Of a stretch of DNA of 28,017 nucleotides, positions 6,912 through 14,925 are shown piece after piece; position 1 is the first letter of the stretch, and every line of letters begins with the position of its first letter. The translations under genes and the position numbers were made by a program. Below the pieces are notes generated by a model. That model was not told the origin of the DNA and ran no database searches. It saw only the letters and a program-made list of their open reading frames with translations. Source of the DNA: an uncultured Collinsella sp. Its GTDB lineage: Bacteria; Actinomycetota; Coriobacteriia; Coriobacteriales; Coriobacteriaceae. The stretch spans positions 1-28,017 of the forward strand of contig CABUQV010000022.1 of NCBI GenBank assembly GCA_902493855.1, given 5' to 3'.

Positions 6912-7850
6912 ATGACCCTCCAACAGCTTCGCTTTTTGATCGCCGTGGCAGAGTCCGGTTCGATCAACGCCGCAGCCCAGCGCCTCTATACGGCACAGTC
7001 CAATATCTCCAATGCCGTCAAAAGCCTGGAGCAGGAACTTCATATCGAAATCTTTACGCGCTCCAGCCGCGGTGTTGCACTCACCAACGACGGCACCGAG
7101 CTTTTGGGTTATGCACGCCAGGTCGTAGAGCAGGCCGACATGCTCGAGGCCCGCTACGAGGACGGCGGTACCCCGCAAGCCCGCCTCGCCATTTCCGCCC
7201 AACACTACGCCTTTTCGGTCGAGGCCTTTGTCAACGTAGTCGAGCGCTGCCGCGACAGCAAGTTCGAGTTCATCATGCGCGAGACCACCACAGCGCAGAT
7301 TATCGACGACGTGCGCGCGTTTCGCAGCGATATCGGCATCCTCTATCTGGATGACTTTAATACCCGTGTCTTGCAGAAGGCCTTTACCGATGCCCGAGCG
7401 AGCTTTCATCCCCTCTTTGATGCAAAAGTCCACGTGTTCGTCAGCGAACGCCACCCGCTCGCACGCCGTTCGCAGCTGTCCCTTGCCGACCTCACGCCCT
7501 ATACGCGCTACAGCTTTGAGCAAGGCACCTCGAACTCCTTCTATTACGCCGAGGAACCGTTTAGCTATATTCCCTGCAACCGCAATATCCGCGTATCCGA
7601 CCGCGGGACGCTCACCAACCTGCTTATCACCTCGAACGGCTATGCGCTGTCGACCGGCGTACTCTCCAGCGAAATGCAGTGGGGCATGGCCTCGATCCCC
7701 CTGGCAGACGCCCCGACGATGCATGTGGGCTACATCATGCATGACGACCGCAAGCCCTCTCCCCTCTTGCAGCAATACCTCGACGAGCTCAACCGCATCA
7801 TCCATGCCAACCAACTGTCGGAAGACGGGGTAGAAATCGTAGATTGCTAG
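6912..7850 (+). CDS. LysR-family transcriptional regulator, probable metY regulator
   Basis: A 312-residue LysR-type regulator. The winged helix-turn-helix covers residues 1-60, with the typical FLIAVAESGSINAAAQRL, TAQSNISNAVKSLEQEL and FTRSSRGVALTNDG segments. The rest is a periplasmic-binding-protein-like effector domain of usual length. ATG at 6912 is preceded by AAAGGA. The gene is divergent from metY, and a T-N11-A dyad in the gap is correctly placed to activate metY, so the effector is probably a sulfur amino-acid precursor such as O-acetylserine or O-acetylhomoserine. That assignment is inference from context; the family motif is certain. Confidence 0.92.
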   Translation: MTLQQLRFLIAVAESGSINAAAQRLYTAQSNISNAVKSLEQELHIEIFTRSSRGVALTNDGTELLGYARQVVEQADMLEARYEDGGTPQARLAISAQHYAFSVEAFVNVVERCRDSKFEFIMRETTTAQIIDDVRAFRSDIGILYLDDFNTRVLQKAFTDARASFHPLFDAKVHVFVSERHPLARRSQLSLADLTPYTRYSFEQGTSNSFYYAEEPFSYIPCNRNIRVSDRGTLTNLLITSNGYALSTGVLSSEMQWGMASIPLADAPTMHVGYIMHDDRKPSPLLQQYLDELNRIIHANQLSEDGVEIVDC

Positions 7851-7913
7851 CCCCCGGCGGGCATGGCGCTACAATGGTCACTCACGCGAAACGTACCCAA
7901 CGAAAGGAACCAT

Positions 7914-8399
7914 GTGAAGGTCATCATCTATACCGACGGCTCGGCCCGATCAAATCCGGGACGCGGCGGCTACGGCGCCGTGCTCAAATACACCAACCCC
8001 GCCGGCAAGACCTTCACCTCTGAGCTTTCGCGCGGCTACGCCAAGACCACCAACAACCGCATGGAGCTCATGGCCGTTATCGTGGCACTCGAGGCGCTCA
8101 ACCGCCCCTGCGACGTCGAAGTCCATTCCGATTCGCAGTACGTCGTTAACGCCTTCAACAAGCACTGGATTGACGGATGGAAAAAACGCGGCTGGAAGAC
8201 CGCCAACAAGCAGCCCGTCAAGAACCGCGATCTGTGGGAGCGCCTACTCACCGCAAAGAGCAAGCACAAGGTTGAGTTCATCTGGGTTAAGGGTCACGCC
8301 GGCCATGAGCTCAACGAGCGCTGCGACGAGCTCGCCACCACGGCGGCCGACGGCAGCAACCTCGATATCGACACCGGCTTTAACGAGAGCGACCTGTAA
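7914..8399 (+). CDS. rnhA: Ribonuclease HI
   Basis: A 161-residue RNase HI, which cuts the RNA strand of RNA-DNA hybrids in replication and repair. All catalytic carboxylates are visible: Asp8 (YTDGS), Glu51 (NNRMELMAV), Asp73 (HSDSQYVV) and Asp138 (NERCDELA), with the catalytic-loop His128 (KGHAGH). The basic handle region WKKRGWKTANKQPVKNRDLW is present. I start at GTG 7914, with AAAGGA 7 bases upstream; the frame extends further up but without support. A TACAAT hexamer at 7870-7875 may be the -10 of its own promoter in the short gap after lysR. Confidence 0.95.
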   Translation: MKVIIYTDGSARSNPGRGGYGAVLKYTNPAGKTFTSELSRGYAKTTNNRMELMAVIVALEALNRPCDVEVHSDSQYVVNAFNKHWIDGWKKRGWKTANKQPVKNRDLWERLLTAKSKHKVEFIWVKGHAGHELNERCDELATTAADGSNLDIDTGFNESDL

Positions 8400-8474
8400 C
8401 GGCGTTTTCGTACGCTATTTCCTGCCCCTTCGCGCTACACTCATCCTGTAAACCGAACGGCACGAGGGGGATAC

Positions 8475-9581
8475 ATGCTGCGTATAGCGACCATCGGCAC
8501 ATCCATGATTACCGACGACTTTATCCAGGTCGTCAACGCCAACGACCAAGCCGCGTTTGTGGGCACGCTCTCGCGCGATGCCAATCGCGGTGCTGCCTTT
8601 ACCGCCGAGCGCGGTGGCGAGCGAAACTTTACTTCACTCGATGAGCTCGCGGCAGCCGCCGACGTCGACGCCGTCTATATCGGCAGCCCCAACGCACTTC
8701 ACTACGAGCAGGCCCTTGCCTGCATCGCCGGTGGCAAGCACGTCATCGTCGAGAAGCCCTTCTGCGCCACCGAGGCGCAAGCGCTGGAAGTCTTCCGCGC
8801 TGCCGAGGCAGCAGGTGTCGTGGCCCTCGAGGCCATGCGTCCCCTCCACGATCCCGCCTTCCACGCCATCGAGGACGCCCTGGGTGAGATCGCCCCCATC
8901 CGCCGCGCCTCATTGCGCTTTGGAAAATATTCCTCGCGCTACAACGAGATTCTCGCGGGACGCGCCACCAATATCTTCGACTGCAATATGGCCTCGGGTT
9001 CCCTCATGGATATTGGCGTCTACACCGTCGAGCCCATGGTCGAGATTTTCGGCATGCCCTCCGGCCTTACGAGCATGACCACCCTGCTCGATCCCACCAC
9101 GCGACAGCTCACGCACGGCCCCATCGACGGCTGCGGTTCCATCCTCGCCAGCTACGGCGGTGGCCGTATCTCCGTCGAGCTCGCGCACTCCAAAATTACG
9201 AATGACCTGCTGCCCTCGCAGATCGAAGGCGAGCGTGGCACTATCCAGATCGACCATCTGTCCACGCCCCGCAACGTCCGCATCGACTATCGCGGCGACG
9301 TCGTACGCGGCTCGGCGACCGAGGCGCCGCGCGAACAGGGCGACAACGGCCGCGTGCTCGACCTGCCCAAATCGAGCAACACTATGGAATACGAACTCAC
9401 AGACTTCATCACCGCCATCGGCGGCATCGATAACGTCAAGGAAGAGATTTGGGAGACCCCGGCGGGACGCCACGAGCTTGGCCACTACCGCGATGTCACA
9501 CTCGTCTCACTACGCATCATGGATGCCGTGCGCCAGCAGGCCGGCATTACCTTCCCGGCCGACGCAGGCAAGCAGGCATAG
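8475..9581 (+). CDS. Gfo/Idh/MocA family oxidoreductase
   Basis: A 368-residue NAD(P)-dependent oxidoreductase, paralogous in fold to the gene at 199-1218. The Rossmann start MLRIATIGTSMITDDF deviates from the usual GxGxxG (GTSMIT), as in a subset of this family. The signature VEKPFCATEAQAL is at about residue 93, and the C-terminal domain has GSLMDIGVYTVEPMVEIFG. ATG at 8475 has GAGGGGG 6 bases upstream; TACACT at 8436-8441 may be a -10 element. The stop is 2 bases before the acylphosphatase start, so the two are probably translated from one transcript. The substrate is unknown. Confidence 0.87.
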   Translation: MLRIATIGTSMITDDFIQVVNANDQAAFVGTLSRDANRGAAFTAERGGERNFTSLDELAAAADVDAVYIGSPNALHYEQALACIAGGKHVIVEKPFCATEAQALEVFRAAEAAGVVALEAMRPLHDPAFHAIEDALGEIAPIRRASLRFGKYSSRYNEILAGRATNIFDCNMASGSLMDIGVYTVEPMVEIFGMPSGLTSMTTLLDPTTRQLTHGPIDGCGSILASYGGGRISVELAHSKITNDLLPSQIEGERGTIQIDHLSTPRNVRIDYRGDVVRGSATEAPREQGDNGRVLDLPKSSNTMEYELTDFITAIGGIDNVKEEIWETPAGRHELGHYRDVTLVSLRIMDAVRQQAGITFPADAGKQA

Positions 9582-9583
9582 CG

Positions 9584-9994
9584 ATGGGCCTCTTCGATAC
9601 GTTCTTCTCCAGCGTCACCGGCGGCAGTCGAGAGCCTCAAAAACCATCAAACGTCGAGCTCGAGCTGCGCCGCAGGCTTACTGTGCTCGCAAGCGACGAG
9701 GCCACTCAAGACACTCCCCTGCGCTATTTCCTGCGCTGGGAGGGGCAAGTCCAAGGCGTTGGTTTTCGCTTTACCAACACCAACCTCGCGCAGGCACGCG
9801 CACTCACCGGCTGGGTGCGTAACATGGAAGACGGCTCAGTCGAGATGGAGATACAGGGAGCTCCGGCAAATATCCTATCTCATCTCGAGGCGCTTCATGC
9901 CTCCTACGAGCGCATGGGAACGCGTTTTCGCCTCATAGACGCTCAGGCCCGAGCCCCACTTGCCAATGAAGACGGTTTCAGTCCTCATTATTAG
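9584..9994 (+). CDS. acyP: Acylphosphatase
   Basis: A 136-residue protein whose last 85 residues are an acylphosphatase domain, which hydrolyses acyl phosphates such as acetyl phosphate or 1,3-bisphosphoglycerate. The two catalytic residues are visible: Arg in VQGVGFRF and Asn in GWVRNMEDGSVEMEIQG. About 45 extra N-terminal residues (MGLFDTFFSSVTGG...) precede the domain and are polar, with no evident membrane segment. ATG at 9584 follows the previous gene's stop by 2 bases, and the local GCAGG is a weak ribosome binding site, suggesting translational coupling to the Gfo/Idh gene. A larger frame from 9449 only overlaps that gene. Confidence 0.88.
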   Translation: MGLFDTFFSSVTGGSREPQKPSNVELELRRRLTVLASDEATQDTPLRYFLRWEGQVQGVGFRFTNTNLAQARALTGWVRNMEDGSVEMEIQGAPANILSHLEALHASYERMGTRFRLIDAQARAPLANEDGFSPHY

Positions 9995-10019
9995 TATTGT
10001 GTGCTAAATACGGTATCAT
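9991..10019 (+). promoter_or_regulatory. Promoter and possible operator of the PerR/Fur gene
   Basis: TTAGTA (9991-9996) and TATCAT (10014-10019) are separated by 17 bases. TTAG at 9991-9994 and CTAA at 10004-10007 form a dyad overlapping the -35, a sensible place for autorepression by a Fur-type dimer, although the match to a PerR box is incomplete. The site overlaps the acylphosphatase stop. Confidence 0.45.
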
Positions 10020-10055
10020 TTACCTACGACCGTTGATAGAAAAGAGGCGAGGCGC

Positions 10056-10436
10056 ATGGCGGTGCAAAGAAGGAATACCAGGCAGCGAAAGCTGGTTCTT
10101 GACGCCGTGCGCCAAAGCTATAACCATCCCACCGCCGACGAAATCTACAACGCCGTGCGCGCGCAGGATGACAAAATCAGCCGCGGTACGGTCTACCGCA
10201 ATCTCAATCTCTTGGCCGACGCCGGCGAGATCCTCTCCATCAAGACGCCGGGCGGCAGCCGCTTCGATCGCACGATCGAGCCGCATGCGCATATCATCTG
10301 CACCTCGTGCAGCCGCGTCATCGACGTACCGCTCCCCTTCGATGCCCAGCTCGACGCCAAAGCGTCCGAGCAAATCGGCTGGCACGTCACGTCGCACTAC
10401 ACCATCTTCGAGGGTCTCTGCCCCGACTGCCGGTAG
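10056..10436 (+). CDS. Fur-family transcriptional regulator, PerR-like
   Basis: A 126-residue Fur-family repressor. The N-terminal winged helix (NTRQRKLVLDAVRQ ... SRGTVYRNLNLLADAGEI) is followed by the dimerisation domain. Structural zinc Cys pairs are Cys82/Cys85 and Cys122/Cys125. The regulatory metal site of PerR (His, Asp, two His, Asp) can be placed at His24, Asp71, His77, His79 and Asp90. This arrangement favours a peroxide sensor (PerR) over iron-sensing Fur, and the short length agrees. ATG at 10056 lies behind AAAAGAGG. The gene converges with the HAD phosphatase gene, and a long inverted repeat fills the gap. Confidence 0.88.
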   Translation: MAVQRRNTRQRKLVLDAVRQSYNHPTADEIYNAVRAQDDKISRGTVYRNLNLLADAGEILSIKTPGGSRFDRTIEPHAHIICTSCSRVIDVPLPFDAQLDAKASEQIGWHVTSHYTIFEGLCPDCR

Positions 10437-10439
10437 ATG

Positions 10440-10510
10440 TTCGGGACATGCCTTAAAATCCACCTTTCCGCGCTTTGCAGCAAACAGTACATTTCTAGGC
10501 ATGTCCCGAA
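10440..10510. repeat. 14-bp perfect inverted repeat between convergent genes
   Basis: Arms TTCGGGACATGCCT (10440-10453) and AGGCATGTCCCGAA (10497-10510) are perfect complements around a 43-base AT-leaning loop. It starts 3 bases after the fur-like stop and ends 3 bases before the HAD gene stop. It may act as a two-way transcription barrier, but neither side has a T-run and the loop is unusually long. It could instead be a miniature mobile or REP-like repeat. Confidence 0.75.
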
Positions 10511-10513
10511 AAC

Positions 10514-11311
10514 CTACTCGGCGAGCAGGCGGTGCAGTTCTTCTTCGACCGTGTGCACGTAACGGACGCGATCGTTGATACCGCGCATGGTGGGGTTGCA
10601 GCTCTCCATCAGATAGGGATGGCCCACGACGTTGAGCATGTCGCGATCGTTCTCATTGTCGCCAAATGCCATCATCTCATCGGGCGAAATCCCCAGGACA
10701 CGACCGTAATCGACAAGCGCGGAGCCCTTGCCCGAACCGAAACCGATAAGGTCCGTCCATGCGGTTCCTGACGTCATCACATCGACACGGTCGCCAAAGA
10801 GGCGCTCGAAATACTCCCGGGCCGCCGGATAATCCACCTCGGGCGTCTGGAAGCCAATCTTAATGACATCCTCGTCGATGTCCTCGGGACGGTCGACCAC
10901 CGCCACATCGCAGTGGACCACATAGCGCAAATGGTCGACGAACGCATCGTTGCCGCTCATGGTGTAGATGTGCCCCTCACACGAAAGGGTCATGTCGGTA
11001 TGGGGATACGCAACCACGGTATTCGCGATAACCATAGCAAGGCTACGCTCCATGGAACGCTTGACGACGGCACGCCCCTCGCTCATCACCAGGGTTCCGT
11101 TTTCGCATACATAGGCGAGCTCATCGGTCACCGGGGCAAACAGGTAGCGCAAGCTCGCATATTGACGGCCACTCGCCGGCATAAACACGATACCACGACG
11201 ATGCAGCTCATCGATAAGCTCAAAGGCCTCGGAACGCAGCTCGCGCTCCCCCGGATGCAGCAACGTGCCGTCCAAATCGCATGCAATCAGTTTGATTCCC
11301 TCAAGACCCAT
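10514..11311 (-). CDS. Cof-type HAD-superfamily hydrolase
   Basis: A 265-residue HAD class IIB phosphatase (Cof/YidA-like), acting on sugar phosphates or other small phosphoesters. The nucleophile motif is ACDLDGTLL (Asp12, with Asp14 the general acid). Motif II is PASGRQ, and the C-terminal motif GDNENDRDML supplies the magnesium ligands. The cap domain lies between. ATG at 11311 has GGGGGAA 5 bases upstream; the frame reaches 11386 without a better start. Substrate specificity cannot be deduced. It is downstream of the SlyD/UreE-like pair on the same strand, with a hairpin in the gap. Confidence 0.9.
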   Translation of the reverse strand: MGLEGIKLIACDLDGTLLHPGERELRSEAFELIDELHRRGIVFMPASGRQYASLRYLFAPVTDELAYVCENGTLVMSEGRAVVKRSMERSLAMVIANTVVAYPHTDMTLSCEGHIYTMSGNDAFVDHLRYVVHCDVAVVDRPEDIDEDVIKIGFQTPEVDYPAAREYFERLFGDRVDVMTSGTAWTDLIGFGSGKGSALVDYGRVLGISPDEMMAFGDNENDRDMLNVVGHPYLMESCNPTMRGINDRVRYVHTVEEELHRLLAE

Positions 11312-11339
11312 ATGCTTCCCCCAAAGCCTCATATCAACA

Positions 11340-11382
11340 GCAAGACGGACCTTGATCGGTCGCCCCTCAAAGCCCGTCTTGC
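11340..11382. terminator. Hairpin between the UreE-like and HAD genes
   Basis: GCAAGACGG (11340-11348) and CCGTCTTGC (11374-11382) are perfect complements, with an inner GACC/GGTC pair. There is no T-run, so termination of the UreE-like transcript is possible but not certain. Confidence 0.5.
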
Positions 11383-11394
11383 GCATACGCGCGC

Positions 11395-11973
11395 TTAGCC
11401 GCGCGCCTTTTTTACGATGGTAAAGTCGGGAGCCATGCTCACGACGACCTCCGCCGCACTCGACGCAAAGCGCCGGTCCGCATCGAGTTCACGGGTAACC
11501 AGCGAGAGCCGAACACCCTCGACACCCCGGAGCATGCGGCCCAAAACAGGCTGCACCGGCGTATACATGCGCACAGTATGCTCGTCCGAGTCGCCCCGGA
11601 AGAGCGGCGCATGCATGTTGCCGATCTCCCAGCACGAATGCGCGAGCGCAATCGGGTCCATGCGGTCAACTTCGACCAAATAAACCTCGGCGCTGCGCAA
11701 GCGCACGACAACCGCCACGGGCACCATGCCCGAACGGTCAATGGCGAGCACGTCGCCGTCGGCAAGACGACCGCCGTCGGCAGTATCCAGCCGAACATCG
11801 ACCGTGCGCCCCAGCTCCGTCACGCCCACAAACGCGTATACATCAGCCTGGTCCCAATCGAGCAGCAGATCGTCAACTTCAAAGACGCCGCCCAACTTCC
11901 GGCGAAGCAGGAGTTCATAGGACGGATCGTTGAGATTTCCCAAGCATGTCGTCGAAACCAAGCGTTCAGGCAT
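11395..11973 (-). CDS. UreE-like nickel metallochaperone, orphan
   Basis: A 192-residue protein resembling urease accessory protein UreE, a dimeric nickel carrier. Residues 35-85 resemble the N-terminal peptide-binding domain (GRTVDVRL, GGRLADGDVLAID). Residues 95-165 fit the metal-binding domain, including GNMHAPL, where His121 matches the invariant nickel-binding His of the GNRHxPL motif, and PVLGRMLRGVEGVRLSLV. The His-rich tail of some UreE proteins is missing. No urease structural or accessory genes occur in the window. ATG at 11973 lies 3 bases after the SlyD-like stop with CGAGGG as ribosome binding site, indicating translational coupling. The family call is from motif recognition and is fairly sure; the target enzyme is unknown. 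Confidence 0.7.
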   Translation of the reverse strand: MPERLVSTTCLGNLNDPSYELLLRRKLGGVFEVDDLLLDWDQADVYAFVGVTELGRTVDVRLDTADGGRLADGDVLAIDRSGMVPVAVVVRLRSAEVYLVEVDRMDPIALAHSCWEIGNMHAPLFRGDSDEHTVRMYTPVQPVLGRMLRGVEGVRLSLVTRELDADRRFASSAAEVVVSMAPDFTIVKKARG

Positions 11974-11976
11974 ACT

Positions 11977-12405
11977 CTAACCCTCGACCTCGACGAGCTC
12001 GATATCAAAGTTGAGGTCCTTACCGGCCAGCTCGTGGTTGGCGTCGAGCGTCACGGCCTCGGGCGTTACATCGATGACCACGGCGGGGACGGGCATACCG
12101 CTCGGCGTGGACAAGAAGAGCTTCATGCCCTTCTCAATCTGCTCGATGTTGGGAACCTGTTCGGCCGGGAAGGTCAGAACCATCTCGGGATTGTGCTCGC
12201 CGTAGGCATCGGCAGCAGGAATGTGCACGGTCTTCTTCTCACCCACCTGCATGTCGACAACAGCGGCGTCGAAGCCCTTGATCATCTGGCCGGCGCCGCA
12301 GGTGAACTCCAGCGGCTCACCGCGATCGTAGGAGCTATCGAACTGCGTGCCGTCGTCGAGCGTGCCGCGATAATGAGTCTTGACCTTCTTGCCCTGGTTG
12401 GACAT
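11977..12405 (-). CDS. FKBP-type peptidyl-prolyl isomerase, SlyD-like
   Basis: A 142-residue FKBP prolyl isomerase of the SlyD type. GKKVKTHYRGTLDDGTQFDSS opens the FKBP fold, and the segment HIPAADAYGEHNPEMVLTFP leads into the inserted flap chaperone domain, before the final ELAGKDLNFDIELVEVE strand. It should catalyse proline isomerisation and bind unfolded chains in the cytoplasm. E. coli SlyD also carries nickel through a His/Cys-rich tail, which this protein lacks, ending right after the fold. ATG at 12405 follows GGAGG; the longer frame to 12438 is unsupported. It is the first gene of a pair with the UreE-like protein and is divergent from the dipeptidase gene. Confidence 0.9.
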   Translation of the reverse strand: MSNQGKKVKTHYRGTLDDGTQFDSSYDRGEPLEFTCGAGQMIKGFDAAVVDMQVGEKKTVHIPAADAYGEHNPEMVLTFPAEQVPNIEQIEKGMKLFLSTPSGMPVPAVVIDVTPEAVTLDANHELAGKDLNFDIELVEVEG

Positions 12406-12525
12406 GGAAACCTCCGTGATAAGGGCGGCGCACAACACGGGCCGCCATGAACATATGGCGCTAACTATACCCTAGTCATACAATTTGAAGACAGTTTGCA
12501 AAGAAACGCTGCAACCGGAGGAACC

Positions 12526-13539
12526 ATGGCATATCCCGTATTTGACCTACACTGCGACACCGCCGACCGAATCGGCTGGGCCACGCTCGATCTCGACCTG
12601 CGCTTTACCGCCGGCACCGACGGTTATTTCCCCGGCGACGAAACGCATCCGCAAGATTTCGACCTCATCGAGGGTAACGCCTGTGCCATCTCGCTCGCAA
12701 AGATCGGCAACACGCCGTGGGCACAGTGCTTCGCCACGTTTGTCCCCGACGAGATTCCCACCGCCCACGCCGCGCGCTTCCAGGCGCAGATCATGGCGCA
12801 TATGAGCGGCCAGGCAATGCTCAACCACGACCGTATGGTCAACGTGCGCAGCGCCGCAGACATTCGCCCCGCGCTCAAGGACGGCAAGGTCGCTTGCATC
12901 CACACCATCGAAAACGCCACGTTCTTTGCCGAGGACCCCGCGCTGATCGAAGTGCTCAAGAGCTTGGGCGTGCTTATGTCGTCACTCAGCTGGAATGCGC
13001 AGGGGCCGCTCGCGAGCGGCCACGACACCCACGCCGGCCTCACCGGCGCCGGCATCGAGGCACTTACGCAGATGGAGCACGCCGGCATGGTACTCGACGT
13101 CTCCCACCTCAACGATGAGTGCTTTGACGAGGTTGTCGCCCACGCCACGCGTCCCTTCGTCGCCAGCCACTCCAACTCCCGTGCGGTTTGCGGCGTCAAA
13201 CGCAACCTTACCGACGACCAGTTCCGCACCATTCGCGACATGGGCGGTATCGTCGGCCTCAACTACTGCAGCGAGTTCCTTTCCAACGACGCAACCGACA
13301 AGACCGCCGCAGACGTCACCTTCGACCAGCTAGCGGCACATATCGAGCACTGGCTCGACCTGGGCGGCGAGGACGTCATCGCACTCGGCGGCGACTGGGA
13401 CGGTGCCACGGTGCCCGCTTTCCTCTCCGATGCCAGCAAGATGCCCGAGTTCCAGAACATGCTTTCCAAGCATTTTGGCAAGACCGTGATGCAAAAGCTC
13501 TGCAGCGACAACGCGCTTGCCTTCTTTGAGCGTTATTAA
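12526..13539 (+). CDS. Membrane dipeptidase family (peptidase M19)
   Basis: A 337-residue zinc dipeptidase of family M19 (renal dipeptidase-like), an amidohydrolase-fold enzyme that splits dipeptides, including D-residue ones. Visible metal-site motifs are DLHCDTAD (His9 and Asp11), the EGN segment carrying the bridging Glu region, MVLDVSHLND, ASHSNSRAV and LGGDWDG. There is no signal peptide, so it is cytoplasmic. ATG at 12526 lies behind GGAGG with a 4-base gap. Bacterial relatives work in peptide salvage. The next gene on the same strand follows after a small hairpin. Confidence 0.9.
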   Translation: MAYPVFDLHCDTADRIGWATLDLDLRFTAGTDGYFPGDETHPQDFDLIEGNACAISLAKIGNTPWAQCFATFVPDEIPTAHAARFQAQIMAHMSGQAMLNHDRMVNVRSAADIRPALKDGKVACIHTIENATFFAEDPALIEVLKSLGVLMSSLSWNAQGPLASGHDTHAGLTGAGIEALTQMEHAGMVLDVSHLNDECFDEVVAHATRPFVASHSNSRAVCGVKRNLTDDQFRTIRDMGGIVGLNYCSEFLSNDATDKTAADVTFDQLAAHIEHWLDLGGEDVIALGGDWDGATVPAFLSDASKMPEFQNMLSKHFGKTVMQKLCSDNALAFFERY

Positions 13540-13560
13540 TTTCACATCCCTTGAGCAGGT

Positions 13561-13586
13561 CGGCATGCCGAACGGTTGACATGCCG
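13561..13586. repeat. Small hairpin between the dipeptidase and YgjP-like genes
   Basis: CGGCATG (13561-13567) pairs with CATGCCG (13580-13586) over 12 bases. There is no T-run. It could be an mRNA processing or weak stop signal. Confidence 0.4.
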
Positions 13587-13613
13587 GCCCGTCCCCAATC
13601 TGAAGGACCGCTT

Positions 13614-14390
13614 TTGACGCAGCAGTTTACGATTTCCGTATCCCGACCGCATGGGACGCCCATCCCCGTCGTCGTTACCAAAAAGTGCGTCAAGAACTTC
13701 AACCTACGCGTCACATCGAGCGGTGAGGTCCACGCCAGCGCACCGCTCGGCGCCAGTCGCGAGCGCATCGAAGCGTTTGTGAAGCGCAACAGCGCCTGGA
13801 TTATCAGCCGGCTTGCCCAGCGCGAGCAACGTCAGGCGACGGCACGAGAGCCGCTCAGCCCCTCGTCCATCATTGCGCTTTGGGGCAAGCCCATCACGGT
13901 ACAGGACGCACTCGATCACAACTTTGCATCACCCGCACCGCGGCCCAAGCAGGCCACCTTCGCAAGTTTTATGGGTGCCGACGAGCCAGACGAACGTCCG
14001 CAGGCCAAGTGGAATGCGACCCTCGACGGCTTAACGCCCAGTGAGATCCAAGCCCATATTGACCAGCTCTATACGTCCGAAGTCACATCGGCGCTGCGTG
14101 ATATGGTGCACGCATACGAAATCGCAATGGGTGTCGCCGTTTCCCGCGTTTCCGTGCGCAGCATGAAAACGCGCTGGGGATCATGCACGCCCAAAACCGG
14201 CGCCATTCGCATCGCACGAGAACTTGCCGCCTACCCCGTCGAGTGCCTTGACATGGTTGTCGCCCACGAGCTCGTCCACCTGCTCGAGCCGAGCCACAAT
14301 CATCGGTTTCACGCGCTGCTCGACACGTACTGCCCCAACAACAGGGCTCTGTCGCAGCGGCTCAAGCAGCCACCCATAGAGACGTATTAG
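13614..14390 (+). CDS. YgjP-like metallopeptidase domain protein (DUF45)
   Basis: A 258-residue member of the YgjP/DUF45 family of zincin-like proteins. The zinc motif is VVAHELVHLLEPSHNHRF: the two HExxH histidines plus the third His in the HNHRFH segment. The upstream family motif SMKTRWGSCTPKTG is also present. The N-terminal third (about 1-110) is a beta-rich lead-in with a variable insert around residues 100-130. I start at TTG 13614, 5 bases after AAGGA; in-frame ATGs further up have no ribosome binding site. E. coli YgjP has been linked to nucleoside phosphate hydrolysis, so peptidase activity should not be assumed. It converges with folB, with only 6 bases between. Confidence 0.82.
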   Translation: MTQQFTISVSRPHGTPIPVVVTKKCVKNFNLRVTSSGEVHASAPLGASRERIEAFVKRNSAWIISRLAQREQRQATAREPLSPSSIIALWGKPITVQDALDHNFASPAPRPKQATFASFMGADEPDERPQAKWNATLDGLTPSEIQAHIDQLYTSEVTSALRDMVHAYEIAMGVAVSRVSVRSMKTRWGSCTPKTGAIRIARELAAYPVECLDMVVAHELVHLLEPSHNHRFHALLDTYCPNNRALSQRLKQPPIETY

Positions 14391-14396
14391 AACCGG

Positions 14397-14882
14397 TTAG
14401 CGCACACGCTCGATCTCGACGCCACAGCTTGCCAAGGGCAGGCCAACAGGCGCCCACGGCTTATCGAGCTTGATGCGCACACCAAGCAGCGAGGGATAAC
14501 GGCGCAGCAGCATCTGGGCCGTACCTTCAGCTGCCGCCTCGATGAGCTTAAACGTATGCTCGCGCAGATAGCCATCGACATCGTGGCACACCGAGCCGTA
14601 GTCAATCGAGGCGTCCAAGTTATCGTGCTCTCCCGCTGCACGCAGGTCAGCATAGAGTACCAAGGACACGATGAATTTCTGGCCCAGCGCGTTCTCTTCG
14701 GGATACACGCCGTGGTTAGCAAAAACCTCAAGACCTTCAACGGTGATGCGGTCGGCATGGCGCAGATCGTCATAGTTCACGTGGGGCACCGCCGTTGCGG
14801 TGGATATTTCGCCCCTTCCACGGCGGGCGAGCTCGGCGCCTTCAGTCTTGGTTGCATTCTCGGGCAGTTTCTTGTTGCTCAT
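14397..14882 (-). CDS. folB: Dihydroneopterin aldolase
   Basis: A 161-residue protein whose last 118 residues are dihydroneopterin aldolase, which splits 7,8-dihydroneopterin to 6-hydroxymethyl-dihydropterin and glycolaldehyde in folate synthesis. Motifs are VEGLEVFANHGVYPEENALGQKF with the active-site Glu, LDASIDYGSVCHDV, TFKLIEAAAEGTAQMLL and the late VRIKLDKPWAP lysine. The first 43 residues (MSNKKLPENATKTEG...) are a charged extension not usual in FolB. ATG at 14882 lies behind GAAGGAG. It is the last gene of a folE-HD-folB run; folP and folK are not in the window. Confidence 0.92.
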   Translation of the reverse strand: MSNKKLPENATKTEGAELARRGRGEISTATAVPHVNYDDLRHADRITVEGLEVFANHGVYPEENALGQKFIVSLVLYADLRAAGEHDNLDASIDYGSVCHDVDGYLREHTFKLIEAAAEGTAQMLLRRYPSLLGVRIKLDKPWAPVGLPLASCGVEIERVR

Positions 14883-14925
14883 CGCGATCGTCTCCTTCGT
14901 TTAGAACCCCGACCGCGTAAACTAA

